From Bacteroidales bacterium (lineage in GTDB: Bacteria; Bacteroidota; Bacteroidia; Bacteroidales; JAAYJT01): DNA of 63,217 bases. Within the stretch, counting starts at the first letter, position 1. Each line of letters begins with the position of its first letter. The notes beneath the pieces were generated by a model. The model did no database searches, was not told where the DNA came from, and saw only the letters and a program-made list of their open reading frames with translations. Of the stretch, positions 37,084-49,580 are shown in pieces. A program made the translations under genes and the position numbers. The DNA is taken from the NCBI GenBank assembly GCA_012522795.1, contig JAAYJT010000002.1, forward strand, positions 83,443 through 146,659, read 5' to 3'.

Positions 37084-37091
37084 CAAAGGTA
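37084..37091 (-). promoter_or_regulatory. -7 promoter element of the mutA-mutB operon
   Basis: The minus strand reads TACCTTTG, a perfect TAnnTTTG match, 31 bases upstream of the mutA ATG at 37053. An ATTG lies 18 bases further upstream as a weak -33 candidate. Confidence 0.5.
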
Positions 37092-37329
37092 AGGTTTTAT
37101 CGAGACAGTCAATTGAAAACTATTTCCAAAAATTATAATTTCATCGTTGAATTAGTTGTAATTTAGCGCCTTGGAATTATAATATTGCTGTTTTGAACTG
37201 TAAAACAGCAATATTTATCAAAAACAATTTAAAATCAACAAATCAGAACAAAGTATATTTTTAAGATATCTGTTCTGTAAATTAAAAATGTGTCGGTAAT
37301 TGTAAGCAAAAAGGACGAAATTAAAAAAA

Positions 37330-38316
37330 ATGAAGAAGTTATTGAGATTTTTATTATATTTCTTTTTTGTTTTTGTACTGACTGAGGTATCTGATGCCCA
37401 GGATCCTGCTTTTTCACAGTTTTATGGCAATCCTTTATACCTGAACCCTGCTTTAGCCGGAAACAAACTGTGTCCGCGTATTACACTGAACTACAGAAAT
37501 CAATGGCCATCAATACCATCAAGTTTTGTAACTTACAGTGCCTCTTTCGATCAGTTTGTGAATAAAATGAATAGCGGACTTGGATTTCTGGTAGTTTCTG
37601 ACAATGCCGGTGATGGAATTCTGACAAATAATTCATTCAGTGGCATTTATTCCTACCGGATCACACTTACAGATGAAATTGAGATGAATGCTGCCCTTCA
37701 GGCTACATTTCAACAATTGGGACTTAATGGGGATAAACTGATATTTGCTGATCCATCTGATTCGATACCTGGAAGCCATTCAATAAGGTTTCCTGATTTC
37801 TCGACAGGTTTTTTAATCGGTTTTCGTGAAAGCATATATGCCGGACTGACAGTTCATCATCTTAAACAACCTGAATATAGTTTTTATATTGATTCTATTG
37901 AACAAGATAACAGCAAACAATTAAGAAAAATAACTGCTCATGCCGGAGCAATTTTTAATCTTGGAGCTGATGACTGGTCTGCTGATATCAAAGGTACACC
38001 ATCTGTTTCCTTTAATTTGCTGTATCAGCAACAAGGCAAATTCAGACAGATGAATATTGGAGGTAGTTTCAATATTTATCCAATTATTGCCGGTATATGG
38101 TTTCGCCACAATTTTAATAACCCCGATGCCGTTATTGCTTTGCTTGGGTTTGAGTATAAACAGTATAAAATTGGTTATGCCTATGATTATACAATATCAA
38201 AACTCACCAATGCAACAGGTGGTTCTCATGAGATATCAGTAGCATATATTTTTGATTGTTATCAGGAAACCAGAAAAAGTAGTAAGATCAAAGCAATAAA
38301 ATGCCCGTCTTTTTAG
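37330..38316 (+). CDS. PorP/SprF-family outer-membrane protein
   Basis: 328 residues. The signal peptide (MKKLLRFLLYFFFVFVLTEV) ends near DAQDP; the mature N-terminus AFSQFYGNPLYLNPALAG is the hallmark of the PorP/SprF family, followed by ITLNYRNQWPSI. The rest consists of amphipathic beta strands of an outer-membrane barrel (about 14 strands expected). Family members assist T9SS export and cell-surface retention of specific cargo. It is upstream of gldJ by 34 bases and probably co-transcribed, matching a common arrangement in the phylum. Confidence 0.92.
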   Translation: MKKLLRFLLYFFFVFVLTEVSDAQDPAFSQFYGNPLYLNPALAGNKLCPRITLNYRNQWPSIPSSFVTYSASFDQFVNKMNSGLGFLVVSDNAGDGILTNNSFSGIYSYRITLTDEIEMNAALQATFQQLGLNGDKLIFADPSDSIPGSHSIRFPDFSTGFLIGFRESIYAGLTVHHLKQPEYSFYIDSIEQDNSKQLRKITAHAGAIFNLGADDWSADIKGTPSVSFNLLYQQQGKFRQMNIGGSFNIYPIIAGIWFRHNFNNPDAVIALLGFEYKQYKIGYAYDYTISKLTNATGGSHEISVAYIFDCYQETRKSSKIKAIKCPSF

Positions 38317-38349
38317 TTATTTGTAAGTAATCAAAAAAAACATTCTATA

Positions 38350-39834
38350 ATGATCCTGAAGAAAAGAAGCTTTACTTTAGTGATTTCGGTTGCAATGGTT
38401 GTGCTGATTTCATCTTGTCACAACAAACAAGTGTCCCAAACAACCGGTTGGGAATACAATAATTCAAAACTTGGTGGCTTTGAATTGCCAAGATATCGTG
38501 AACAAGCAACCGGACCAGGTCTGGTGTTCATTGAAGGTGGTACTTTTGTAATGGGACGCAACATTGATCATCCTATGCAGGAATGGGACAATGTAGAGAG
38601 AAGAGTTACAGTTCCCAGTTTTTATATGGATGAAACTGAGGTATCAAACCTTGATTACCTTGAATATTTATACTGGCTTGACAGGGTTTATGGAGAAACC
38701 AATCCTGAAGTTTATCAAAGAGCTTTACCTGACACTTTGGTATGGCGTTCCCGATTAGCTTATAACGATCCACTTGTTGAAACATATTTCAGGCACCCTG
38801 CCTATATGAATTATCCAGTTGTTGGAGTAACATGGATCCAGGCCAATGAATACTGTACCTGGCGCACTGACCGCGTTAATGAAATGATTTTGATTAAACA
38901 TGGGATATTAGAATATGACCCTGATCAAACACCAAGAGACAATTTTAATACAGAAGCTTATCTTGCCGGTCAATACGAAGGACTGGTAAATAAAAACCTG
39001 AAGAATCTTGATCCCAAAAGTACGGGAGAACGTATAGTAAGGCTTGAAGATGGAATTTTATTGCCCAGATATCGTCTGCCTACCGAAGCTGAATGGGAAT
39101 TTGCCGCACTTGGACTTATTGGTAATACAAAATATGAGCGTATCGCTGAAAGGAATATGTATCCATGGAAAGGTAATAATTTAAGAGCTGAAAACAAAAA
39201 GGATTATGGTAGTTTAATGGCTAATTTCCGCAGAGGTAGAGGGGATTATATGGGTGTTGCCGGTTCATTGAATGATGGTGCTGATATCCCGGCTGATGTA
39301 AGATCGTACTGGCCAAACGATTATGGATTATATAATATGGCAGGCAATGTAGCAGAATGGGTACAGGATGTTTTCAGACCATTAACCTTTGCCGACATGG
39401 ATGATTACCGTCCGTTCAGAGGTAATGTATTTAAAACAAGAGAAACTCTTGATGATGGTCAGCTGGTTGAAAAAGACAGCATGGGTAGGATTAGATACAG
39501 AGATATTACCGACGAAGAAGCGGTGAACAGATTTAATTATCGCACTGCTGATAATAGGAACTATCTTGACGGTGACCAGCGCTCGCTTATTGATAGAAAT
39601 ATGAATGAAGAAGTAAAAGTAGAAAATACAACCGTTAGAATGTATGAATACGGAAAAACTTCTTTGATCAGCGATAAATCACGTGTTTACAAGGGTGGTT
39701 CATGGCGTGATCCGGCTCACTATCTTTCTCCAGGGGCACGTCGGTATCTTGACGAAGACAAATCAACCAATTACATAGGATTTCGTTGTGCAATGACAAG
39801 AACAGGAAGCACAACAGCAGCCAAAAAGAGATAA
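38350..39834 (+). CDS. gldJ: GldJ-like lipoprotein with formylglycine-generating-enzyme fold
   Basis: 494 residues. The lipoprotein signal has Cys23 in VLISSCHNK. The mature part is a SUMF1/FGE-sulfatase domain: GPGLVFIEGGTFVMGR, MDETEVSNLDYLEYLYWLDR, YPVVGVTWIQANEYC, LPTEAEWEFAAL, MAGNVAEWVQDV and the C-terminal GGSWRDPAH and IGFRCAMT. The dense match to the NLDYLEYLYWLDRV and RTDRVNEMIL segments supports GldJ over its paralogue GldK. GldJ supports gliding and T9SS assembly in the outer membrane; the catalytic role of the fold is considered lost in this branch. Its location before murF is typical. Confidence 0.9.
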   Translation: MILKKRSFTLVISVAMVVLISSCHNKQVSQTTGWEYNNSKLGGFELPRYREQATGPGLVFIEGGTFVMGRNIDHPMQEWDNVERRVTVPSFYMDETEVSNLDYLEYLYWLDRVYGETNPEVYQRALPDTLVWRSRLAYNDPLVETYFRHPAYMNYPVVGVTWIQANEYCTWRTDRVNEMILIKHGILEYDPDQTPRDNFNTEAYLAGQYEGLVNKNLKNLDPKSTGERIVRLEDGILLPRYRLPTEAEWEFAALGLIGNTKYERIAERNMYPWKGNNLRAENKKDYGSLMANFRRGRGDYMGVAGSLNDGADIPADVRSYWPNDYGLYNMAGNVAEWVQDVFRPLTFADMDDYRPFRGNVFKTRETLDDGQLVEKDSMGRIRYRDITDEEAVNRFNYRTADNRNYLDGDQRSLIDRNMNEEVKVENTTVRMYEYGKTSLISDKSRVYKGGSWRDPAHYLSPGARRYLDEDKSTNYIGFRCAMTRTGSTTAAKKR

Positions 39835-39934
39835 AGAATTGCAGAGTTTATGAATAAGTGATCCGGTGTTCAAAACTGGTTGCCATTATTCTGATCTTAT
39901 ATAAAGCAATTATGCTATAACAGAATTTCCTTTT

Positions 39935-41230
39935 ATGGATATATCACGGATTTATGATGTTTTTTGCCAACATCCCCTTATCTGTACCGATTCAAGGAAA
40001 ATTCAGAAAAACTGTATTTTTATAGCTCTTAAAGGAGAATCGTTTGATGGCAATCAATATGCAGAAGATGCCATTGAATTAGGAGCATCCTACGCTATTG
40101 TTGATAATCCCTCATTTGTTGATTCTGAAAAATATATTCTGGTCAGCAATACTCTTGAAACTCTTCAACAACTTGCATTGTTTCACCGCAAGCGTTTTAA
40201 TATACCTGTAATAGCCATTACCGGTACTAATGGTAAGACTACTACCAAAGAACTGATTGCTACGGTTCTGGCTCAAAAATACAAGGTTCTGGCTACAAAG
40301 GGAAATTTGAACAATCATATAGGTGTTCCATTTACACTGCTTGAATTAAATAAAACGCATGAAATTGCGGTAATTGAATTAGGAGCCAATCATCAGGGTG
40401 AGATCACCGAACTATGCAATCTGGCTTTGCCCGAATATGGCATTATTACCAATATTGGAAAAGCTCATCTTGAGGGATTTGGCAATTTTGAAGGAATAAT
40501 AAAAGCAAAAACTGAACTTTTTGATTTTCTGAGATCACATTCAGGAAAGATATTCATTAACTACGATGACGATTTGCTGATGAAACACGCAGAAAATCTT
40601 TCTGTGTTAACCTATGGTTCCGATAAAAATGCAGACTACAGAACTGAAATTATCAGCAATGAGCCTTTTCTGACATTAAAATATTTTGAGAATAACAACA
40701 TTTTAAAAATCCATAGCCAGCTTATCGGGACCTATAATGCAGGTAATATTTCAGCGGCAATTGCTGTCGGTCGTTATTTTGGTATTGGTTCAAAGCTGAT
40801 AAAGGATGCCATTTCGGCGTACATACCACAAAACAATCGTTCTCAGCTTATTGATACCGGCAGGAATCAACTGATACTTGATGCCTATAATGCTAATCCA
40901 TCAAGTATGGAAGCAGCTCTGAATAATTTTATTCAAAATCCGGATCATCCCAAAATGTTCATACTTGGTGAAATGCTGGAACTGGGGAACTACTCTACTG
41001 AAGAGCACAAGCGGATCATAGAGATTTCCCTGCAATATCAACCGGGATTAAAAATCTTTATTGGTGAGGGTTTTTATCGTTTCAAAAATGAACATCCTTC
41101 AGCGCTTTTCTTTCTCAATACGCAGGAAGCAAAAAACTGGCTGAAACACAATGATAAAATCATTGGTTATCATATTCTAATTAAAGGTTCAAGAAAAAAT
41201 CAACTTGAGAGTCTGGCAGAAAATCTTTAG
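39935..41230 (+). CDS. murF: UDP-N-acetylmuramoyl-tripeptide-D-alanyl-D-alanine ligase
   Basis: 431 residues. The Mur-ligase P-loop ITGTNGKTTTKELIA is present, followed by TKGNLNNHIGVPFTLL, IELGANHQGEI and the C-terminal LDAYNANPSSMEAAL, all typical of MurF. It adds D-Ala-D-Ala to the UDP-MurNAc tripeptide in cytoplasmic peptidoglycan synthesis. It starts 100 bases after gldJ and ends 8 bases before anmK, so murF and anmK probably form a cell-wall operon. Length is slightly short of the about 450-residue norm, within the range for the phylum. Confidence 0.96.
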   Translation: MDISRIYDVFCQHPLICTDSRKIQKNCIFIALKGESFDGNQYAEDAIELGASYAIVDNPSFVDSEKYILVSNTLETLQQLALFHRKRFNIPVIAITGTNGKTTTKELIATVLAQKYKVLATKGNLNNHIGVPFTLLELNKTHEIAVIELGANHQGEITELCNLALPEYGIITNIGKAHLEGFGNFEGIIKAKTELFDFLRSHSGKIFINYDDDLLMKHAENLSVLTYGSDKNADYRTEIISNEPFLTLKYFENNNILKIHSQLIGTYNAGNISAAIAVGRYFGIGSKLIKDAISAYIPQNNRSQLIDTGRNQLILDAYNANPSSMEAALNNFIQNPDHPKMFILGEMLELGNYSTEEHKRIIEISLQYQPGLKIFIGEGFYRFKNEHPSALFFLNTQEAKNWLKHNDKIIGYHILIKGSRKNQLESLAENL

Positions 41231-41238
41231 GTTTTATT

Positions 41239-42315
41239 ATGGAAAATAAAGAAGGCGGTTTTTTCAAAGTAACAGGCGTAATGTCAGGCACTTCGCTCGA
41301 TGGAATTGATTTTGCTGCTTGTGTTTTTTCTGAAGATCATGGTGAGTGGAATTTTCGTATTGAACACGCTACCACTTACGCCTATTCAGCGATGTGGAAA
41401 AATAAGCTAAAAAGCTTGTTTAACGCTGCTGCAAATGATCTTGCAAAAACCCATTTTGACTATGGAAAATTAATCGGGATGTTAAGCAAACAATTTCATC
41501 AGGAAACCGGTTTCGATCCATATTTCATTTCATCACACGGGCATACCATATTTCATGACCCTGCAAATGGCTATACAACCCAGATAGGGAGTGGTGCAGC
41601 AATAGCGACAGCAGCAAGCAAACCCGTAGTTTGTGATTTCAGAGCCAACGATATTTGTCTTGGTGGGCAAGGTGCACCTTTGGTACCTATAGGCGACAAG
41701 TTGCTTTTTGGTAAATATGATGCCTGTCTGAACCTTGGGGGCTTTTCAAATATATCTCTCGATAGCGGCAATAAACGTATTGCTTTTGATATATGCCCTG
41801 TAAACACAGTGCTGAATCTTCTTTCGAACAAAATAAATCTTGATTATGATAAAGACGGCAAAACAGCACGTCAGGGCAGAATTATAGATGACATCCTGAA
41901 GCAAATGAATTCACTTCCTTATTATACGGGTCCTATACCAAAATCGTTGGGTACAGAATGGCTAAATCAAAACTTTTTGCAATTTTTAAATAACTATAAT
42001 ACTGTTCCTGACTTATTGCGAACTATTACAGAACATATTGCTATTCAGATTTCAGATGTTTTAACAAATTTTGAAATAAGAAAAACGCTAATCACCGGAG
42101 GTGGTGCTTACAATAAATTTCTTATCGAAAGGCTTAAGTCACTGTCGCATAGTGAATTCATTATTCCTGACAATCAGATAATTGACATTAAAGAAGCACT
42201 TATCTTTGCTTTTCTTGGCTTACTTCGCTGGAAAGGGGAAGTGAATTGTCTTGCTTCTGCTACCGGTGCAAGAGAAGATAACATTGGTGGTGCTATATAC
42301 CTGCCATTAAAATAA
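41239..42315 (+). CDS. anmK: Anhydro-N-acetylmuramic acid kinase
   Basis: 358 residues. The N-terminal phosphate motif VMSGTSLDGIDFAACVF and the later LNLGGFSNIS and ITGGGAYNKFLIERL match AnmK, a kinase of the ASKHA fold. It phosphorylates and opens 1,6-anhydro-MurNAc so that cell-wall fragments can be recycled. It directly follows murF (8 bases), coupling recycling with synthesis. No anomalies in motif residues were seen. Confidence 0.95.
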   Translation: MENKEGGFFKVTGVMSGTSLDGIDFAACVFSEDHGEWNFRIEHATTYAYSAMWKNKLKSLFNAAANDLAKTHFDYGKLIGMLSKQFHQETGFDPYFISSHGHTIFHDPANGYTTQIGSGAAIATAASKPVVCDFRANDICLGGQGAPLVPIGDKLLFGKYDACLNLGGFSNISLDSGNKRIAFDICPVNTVLNLLSNKINLDYDKDGKTARQGRIIDDILKQMNSLPYYTGPIPKSLGTEWLNQNFLQFLNNYNTVPDLLRTITEHIAIQISDVLTNFEIRKTLITGGGAYNKFLIERLKSLSHSEFIIPDNQIIDIKEALIFAFLGLLRWKGEVNCLASATGAREDNIGGAIYLPLK

Positions 42316-42364
42316 GCTTAAATTTCCTGCGTTTTCTGCTCATGACACTGCAAGTTTAAAAACT

Positions 42365-45300
42365 ATGATAAAAAAATCTTTATTATTCATTATTCTGTTA
42401 ATATGGCAGTTTAATTTTCATGTTACTGCTCAGCAAACCAAGGCATTACCAACGGCAGCAGAGCAATTCAGGGTAGCTGAAACATTATTTGAACTTGAAA
42501 AATATGCTGCTGCCCGAACTATATTTGAATCTATTGCTAATCAGGAAAAAAAAGCTGACATGTTGTTAAAGACACAGGCTTCATACTATGTGGCATTGTG
42601 TGCAGCTGAACTCGATAATAAAGATACAGAATATTTATTTGAAAATTTCATTTCCAATTATAATAAAAGCTCATTGTTAAACCAGGCATGGTTTAATCTT
42701 GGTTCATTGCAGTTCAAGAAAAAGAACTACCGTACTGCTTTAAAATCATTCAGTGAAGTGACTGAGAAAACTTTAAGTAATAAAGAACTTGCCGAACTTT
42801 ATTTTAAAAAGGGTTATTGCTATATGCGTCAGGATGATTTCGCAAAAGCAAGGCAGAATTTCAATCAGTTACGAAATACACAAACGTATTATACAATTCC
42901 AGCCACATTTTATTATGCACACCTGGCGTATATCGAAAATGATCTTGAAAAGGCACTGGATGATCTTAATAAAATCAGAAACGAAAATGAATACAGGCAA
43001 GTCATTCCGTATTATCTTGTTCATATTTATCATAAGCAGGAGAAGTATGATAAAGTAACGGAGCTTGGAGAAAACCTGTACACTGCCAACAAAAGTCGTC
43101 AAAACCTTGAAATCTGCAAAATCATAGGTGATTCATATTACAAGCTTGAGAATTATGACAAAGCCTTGTCATACCTCGAAAATTATTACACCAATAGCCG
43201 TAATCGTATAACCCGCGGGGAGTCGTATCAAATGGGATATCTTTATCTTGTTTCCGAACGCTATCAGGATGCGATCCGTTATTTTCAATCAGCAATTGGT
43301 GCTGATGATTCCATCAGCCAATACTCATATTTTAATCTTGCCAATGCATATTTGAAAACTGATCAAAAGCAATATGCCGGAAATGCTTTCCACTCTGCCT
43401 ATCGTCTGGCTTTTAATCCGGAGGTCCGCGAGGAAGCTTTGTTTAATTATGCTAAATTATCATTGGAGAATAGTTCAAACCCATATAATGAACCACTTAA
43501 AGCACTAAATCAGTATATTGAAGATTATCCCGATGGTAAGCGCCGTAAAGAAGCGTTAACCTATCTGGTACATCTTTACCTTTCGTCAAACAATTACCGT
43601 GAAGCTCTTGCCTCAATTGACAACATCAAAGAAAAAGATAAAGAACTTAATGAGGCATATCAGAGAATTACATATAACCGTGGGATTGAGCTTTTTAACG
43701 ACAGAGATTATTTCAATGCCATGAAAATGTTCAAAAAGTCACAGGAAACCAATATAGACCAGAATATTTTTGCCAATTCGCTTTTCTGGACAGGAGAATC
43801 ATATTTCAGGCTTTCGCAATATGATCTGGCTATTTCATATTATAATCGCTTTTTGTCAGCTCAGGGCGCCCGTAATTTGCCATTATACCACACAGCACAT
43901 TATAATATCGGATATAGCTGGTTTCAGCAAAAAAAATATAATGATGCTGTTCAAGAATTTAAGCTTTTTTTAAAAAACGAAAGTAAGGAAAACAGCAAAA
44001 TGGTCAGCGACGCCTATATGCGAACGGGCGATTCATATTTTGTAAGTAAACGCTATCAGGATGCAATTTCACAATATGACAAAGCAGCGCACCTTAATTC
44101 GGCAGAAGCAGATTATGCCACTTTTCAGAAAGCACGAGCGTTAGGAGCATTAGGAAAACAAGAGGAGAAAATCGCTACTCTTAGGGCATTCCAGAGACAA
44201 TATAGCAGTTCGCCATATGCAGCCGAAGCATTTAGCGAAATGGGCAATACTGCTATGATCATAAATCAAAACAATGAAGCCTTACAATTTTTTAACACCC
44301 TCATTGTAAATTATCCTGCCAGTAATCTTATAAAAACAGCCCTGATGAAAACAGGGTTGATCTATTATAATTTAAGTGACTATAACAAGGCTCTGGACAC
44401 CTTTAAAAAAGTAGTTACTGAATATCCGGGTTCGCAGGAAGCTCATGAAGCTATTGCAAATATTAGAAATATATATGTGGACTTAAACCGTGTAGATGAG
44501 TTTATTGCATATTCGAAAAATATATCCTTTGCTCAAATAACTGACAGAGAACAGGATTCGCTGCTTTATTTCGCTGCACTGAATAAATATATGGAAAACG
44601 ACTGTGCAAGTGCCAAACAGGGTTTTTCAAATTATCTAAATCGTTTTCCTCAGGGATTATATTCACTGAATTCAAATTACTATAAAGCTGATTGTGAATT
44701 CAGAGCCAATAATATGTCAGAAGCATTATTGGGTTATGAAAATGTACTTTCACGGCCTCGTTCGGAGTTTACAGAACATTCCTTACAACGTGCTGCAAAG
44801 ATCAACCAGAATCTAAGTAATTATGCCAAAGCACGGGAACAATATATCCAGCTTGAAGAAATAGCAGGAAATTCTGCAATCCGTTTTGAAGCTATTAATG
44901 GTCAGCTATTTACAGGTAATAAACTTGAAGACCATCAGGCAGTATTAATTGCTGCTGAAAAACTGTTGAAAGATTCAAGAGTGCCCGAAACTTCTATGGC
45001 TGAGATACATTTAATTGCAGGAAAATCGGCAATGGCTCTTTCTCAAACCACAAAAGCAACCGAATCTTACAAGCTGGCTATTCGTCTGTCGCCTCAGGGT
45101 AGTTTTGGAGCTGAAGCCAGCTATCATCTTGCTTCTATTCTGTACGAACAAAACAAGCTTGACGAAGCTGAGAATATTATATTTGATCTTGCAGCTAATT
45201 ATGCTTCATACGACTATTGGGTAGCTTCAGGGTTTATTTTGCTGTCAGATATTTACAAAAAGAACGGTAATATCTTTCAGGCACGTCAAACCCTGCTCAG

Positions 45301-45385
45301 TGTTGTGGAAAATCATCAGGGTGAGGAATTACGTGCATTAGCAAGAAAAAAACTCAATGAACTACCTAAAGAAGGCGATAATTAA
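42365..45385 (+). CDS. Large periplasmic/outer-membrane TPR-repeat protein
   Basis: 1006 residues. A signal peptide ends near HVTAQQT. The rest is almost entirely tetratricopeptide-type helix pairs, for instance AWFNLGSLQFKKKNYRTALK and AYMRTGDSYFVSKRYQDAIS, spread over at least 20 repeats. No catalytic domain is visible, so it most likely serves as a protein-binding scaffold, similar in outline to YbgF/BamD-like coordinators. The next gene is an outer-membrane barrel protein only 20 bases away, so the two may act together. The exact cellular role is unknown. Confidence 0.87.
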   Translation: MIKKSLLFIILLIWQFNFHVTAQQTKALPTAAEQFRVAETLFELEKYAAARTIFESIANQEKKADMLLKTQASYYVALCAAELDNKDTEYLFENFISNYNKSSLLNQAWFNLGSLQFKKKNYRTALKSFSEVTEKTLSNKELAELYFKKGYCYMRQDDFAKARQNFNQLRNTQTYYTIPATFYYAHLAYIENDLEKALDDLNKIRNENEYRQVIPYYLVHIYHKQEKYDKVTELGENLYTANKSRQNLEICKIIGDSYYKLENYDKALSYLENYYTNSRNRITRGESYQMGYLYLVSERYQDAIRYFQSAIGADDSISQYSYFNLANAYLKTDQKQYAGNAFHSAYRLAFNPEVREEALFNYAKLSLENSSNPYNEPLKALNQYIEDYPDGKRRKEALTYLVHLYLSSNNYREALASIDNIKEKDKELNEAYQRITYNRGIELFNDRDYFNAMKMFKKSQETNIDQNIFANSLFWTGESYFRLSQYDLAISYYNRFLSAQGARNLPLYHTAHYNIGYSWFQQKKYNDAVQEFKLFLKNESKENSKMVSDAYMRTGDSYFVSKRYQDAISQYDKAAHLNSAEADYATFQKARALGALGKQEEKIATLRAFQRQYSSSPYAAEAFSEMGNTAMIINQNNEALQFFNTLIVNYPASNLIKTALMKTGLIYYNLSDYNKALDTFKKVVTEYPGSQEAHEAIANIRNIYVDLNRVDEFIAYSKNISFAQITDREQDSLLYFAALNKYMENDCASAKQGFSNYLNRFPQGLYSLNSNYYKADCEFRANNMSEALLGYENVLSRPRSEFTEHSLQRAAKINQNLSNYAKAREQYIQLEEIAGNSAIRFEAINGQLFTGNKLEDHQAVLIAAEKLLKDSRVPETSMAEIHLIAGKSAMALSQTTKATESYKLAIRLSPQGSFGAEASYHLASILYEQNKLDEAENIIFDLAANYASYDYWVASGFILLSDIYKKNGNIFQARQTLLSVVENHQGEELRALARKKLNELPKEGDN

Positions 45386-45405
45386 AATTCTGAAAACTTA
45401 TTCAT

Positions 45406-47097
45406 ATGAGATACCTTCAAATAAAAATAGCAATAACAATATTTTTTGCCGCCGCATTCATTGTGGGTTCATATAATGTAAAAGCACAGTTGCCACAAAA
45501 AGAAGAAATAACGGTAATTGCTCCTTATGAACCAAGTGTTCCTGAAGTACTAAAGATCAATATTCAGCCGAAAATTGAAATTGGCGAGTCAAAACTACCG
45601 GCTCTTGAGATCAATCCGGAACCTGTAAAAATGAATATATTGCACAAAATTGATCCTATACAGGAAGCTGCCCCTCCTCCTGATTCTATAAAAACAATCT
45701 ACAGAAATCATATTCGTGCCGGTTTTGGAAATTATATAACACCATATCTTGAACTTAATTCAGGTACTCTTCGTAATCAGAACTACCTTTTAAACCTGCA
45801 TTTCAGGCATATTTCCTCATTAGGGAAGATTAAAAACTACGGGCATAGTGCTTTTAGCGACAATATGTTACAAATAAACGGCAAGAAATTTTTTGAACGT
45901 TTTACACTTGGTTCCAAAATAAAATATGATCGTAAAGTAGTACATCACTATGGTTTTCTTAAAGCTGAGTTTCCTGATTCAGTTTATAATACTTCAAAAG
46001 ATCAGTTAAGGCAGCGTTTTAACCAGACAGGTTTTGCCATTACAGCACAAAGTAATAATAAAAATTTACAGGGATTCCAATATGATGGTTCGCTTAGTAT
46101 TGATTTCATAAATGATTTATATGAAACCAAAGGCAATCAGATTGAGTTTAAATCCCAACTGAATTCTTTTTTCAGACTATTTCGCACTAATGACCGTCAA
46201 AACCTTGGAATGAACATAGGAATTGGTAATTACAACACTACTGATAGTGTGAAAACCAGCAAAAACACACTAATTCAGCTACAGCCCTACATGAAATTCA
46301 AATATCAGGAATATGAAGTCAAAGTTGGATTAGGTCTGGCATTTGATAATGACAGCTCGATACATTTTAGTGTTTATCCTTTAGCTGAAGGCAGACTCCA
46401 GCTTGTTAAAGACAGGGTAGATGTTTTTGTGGGTATTGTTGGAGAAAAGCAGGCTAACACGTTTCAGGACCTTGTTCAGCAAAATCCTTTTCTTCAATCA
46501 GTGCTTGATTATCGTAACAGTTCTACAAAGCTCAGATTTTATGGCGGATTGCAATCAAGTATTGGAAAACATCTCGATTTTGAAATTGCAGGCTATAATA
46601 CCATTATTGACAACATGCCATTGTTCATTAATGATACAATAGCACCGTATAATCGTTTTATTGTTGTTTACGATGATCTGAACATAGTACAAGGTAAAGC
46701 TTCGGTAAGCGTTTCGTTATCACAACAATTAAGAATATCAACAGGCTTTGTCATATCCTCCTATACCACTGATAATCAAATAAAAGCATGGCATTTGCCA
46801 GCGTTTAAAACATATTTTGAAGGCTGGTATAATTATTCCGAGAAATTTGCTTTTCGCGGCTCAGTATATTCTCATGGCAAATCATGGACAAATGTGTGGA
46901 ACAGTAATCTGAACAGACAAGAAGAAACAGAAATAAAGCCATGGGTTAATTTAAGTATTGGCGCTACTTACAGGCTCAACAGACAATTGCATTTTTTCAT
47001 AGATGCTCGAAATATTACAACAGGAAGGCATTTTTACTGGTATAATTATCCGAGCCAGCGTCTGAATGTAATGGCAGGAGCCGGTTTTTCATTTTAA
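45406..47097 (+). CDS. Outer-membrane beta-barrel protein with proline-rich N-terminal extension
   Basis: 563 residues. A signal peptide ends near VKAQLPQKEE. The N-terminal part reads EITVIAPYEPSVPEVLKIN, a motif met in TonB-dependent-receptor-like proteins of Bacteroidota, and continues as a proline-rich linker (EAAPPPDSIKT). From about residue 100 onward amphipathic strands with aromatic ends continue to the C-terminal GAGFSF, typical of barrel proteins with a terminal phenylalanine. No plug domain is evident, so it is not a classic TonB receptor. It is translationally close to the TPR gene. Confidence 0.8.
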   Translation: MRYLQIKIAITIFFAAAFIVGSYNVKAQLPQKEEITVIAPYEPSVPEVLKINIQPKIEIGESKLPALEINPEPVKMNILHKIDPIQEAAPPPDSIKTIYRNHIRAGFGNYITPYLELNSGTLRNQNYLLNLHFRHISSLGKIKNYGHSAFSDNMLQINGKKFFERFTLGSKIKYDRKVVHHYGFLKAEFPDSVYNTSKDQLRQRFNQTGFAITAQSNNKNLQGFQYDGSLSIDFINDLYETKGNQIEFKSQLNSFFRLFRTNDRQNLGMNIGIGNYNTTDSVKTSKNTLIQLQPYMKFKYQEYEVKVGLGLAFDNDSSIHFSVYPLAEGRLQLVKDRVDVFVGIVGEKQANTFQDLVQQNPFLQSVLDYRNSSTKLRFYGGLQSSIGKHLDFEIAGYNTIIDNMPLFINDTIAPYNRFIVVYDDLNIVQGKASVSVSLSQQLRISTGFVISSYTTDNQIKAWHLPAFKTYFEGWYNYSEKFAFRGSVYSHGKSWTNVWNSNLNRQEETEIKPWVNLSIGATYRLNRQLHFFIDARNITTGRHFYWYNYPSQRLNVMAGAGFSF

Positions 47098-49382
<2,285 letters not shown>

Positions 49383-49580
49383 AACCTGAAAATTCACTTT
49401 TAGACCAAGTTTTGAAAATAGGATTTAATATGCATTATCTAACCTCAGCTTAATTAGTCCAAAAGCAGAGGTCTTTATTTTTTCTCTACCCTCAAGTAAA
49501 ATTTTATACCTCAAGCAATGCTTATAATCTGAAATCATTTGATTTTAGTAAATTTGCCAGGTAAAATGATTTTAAAATAA

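Noticed and set aside
37235-37417. Minus-strand 60-codon frame overlapping the PorP/SprF gene start
   Set aside because: It overlaps the signal-peptide region of a well-supported gene and has low-complexity composition.
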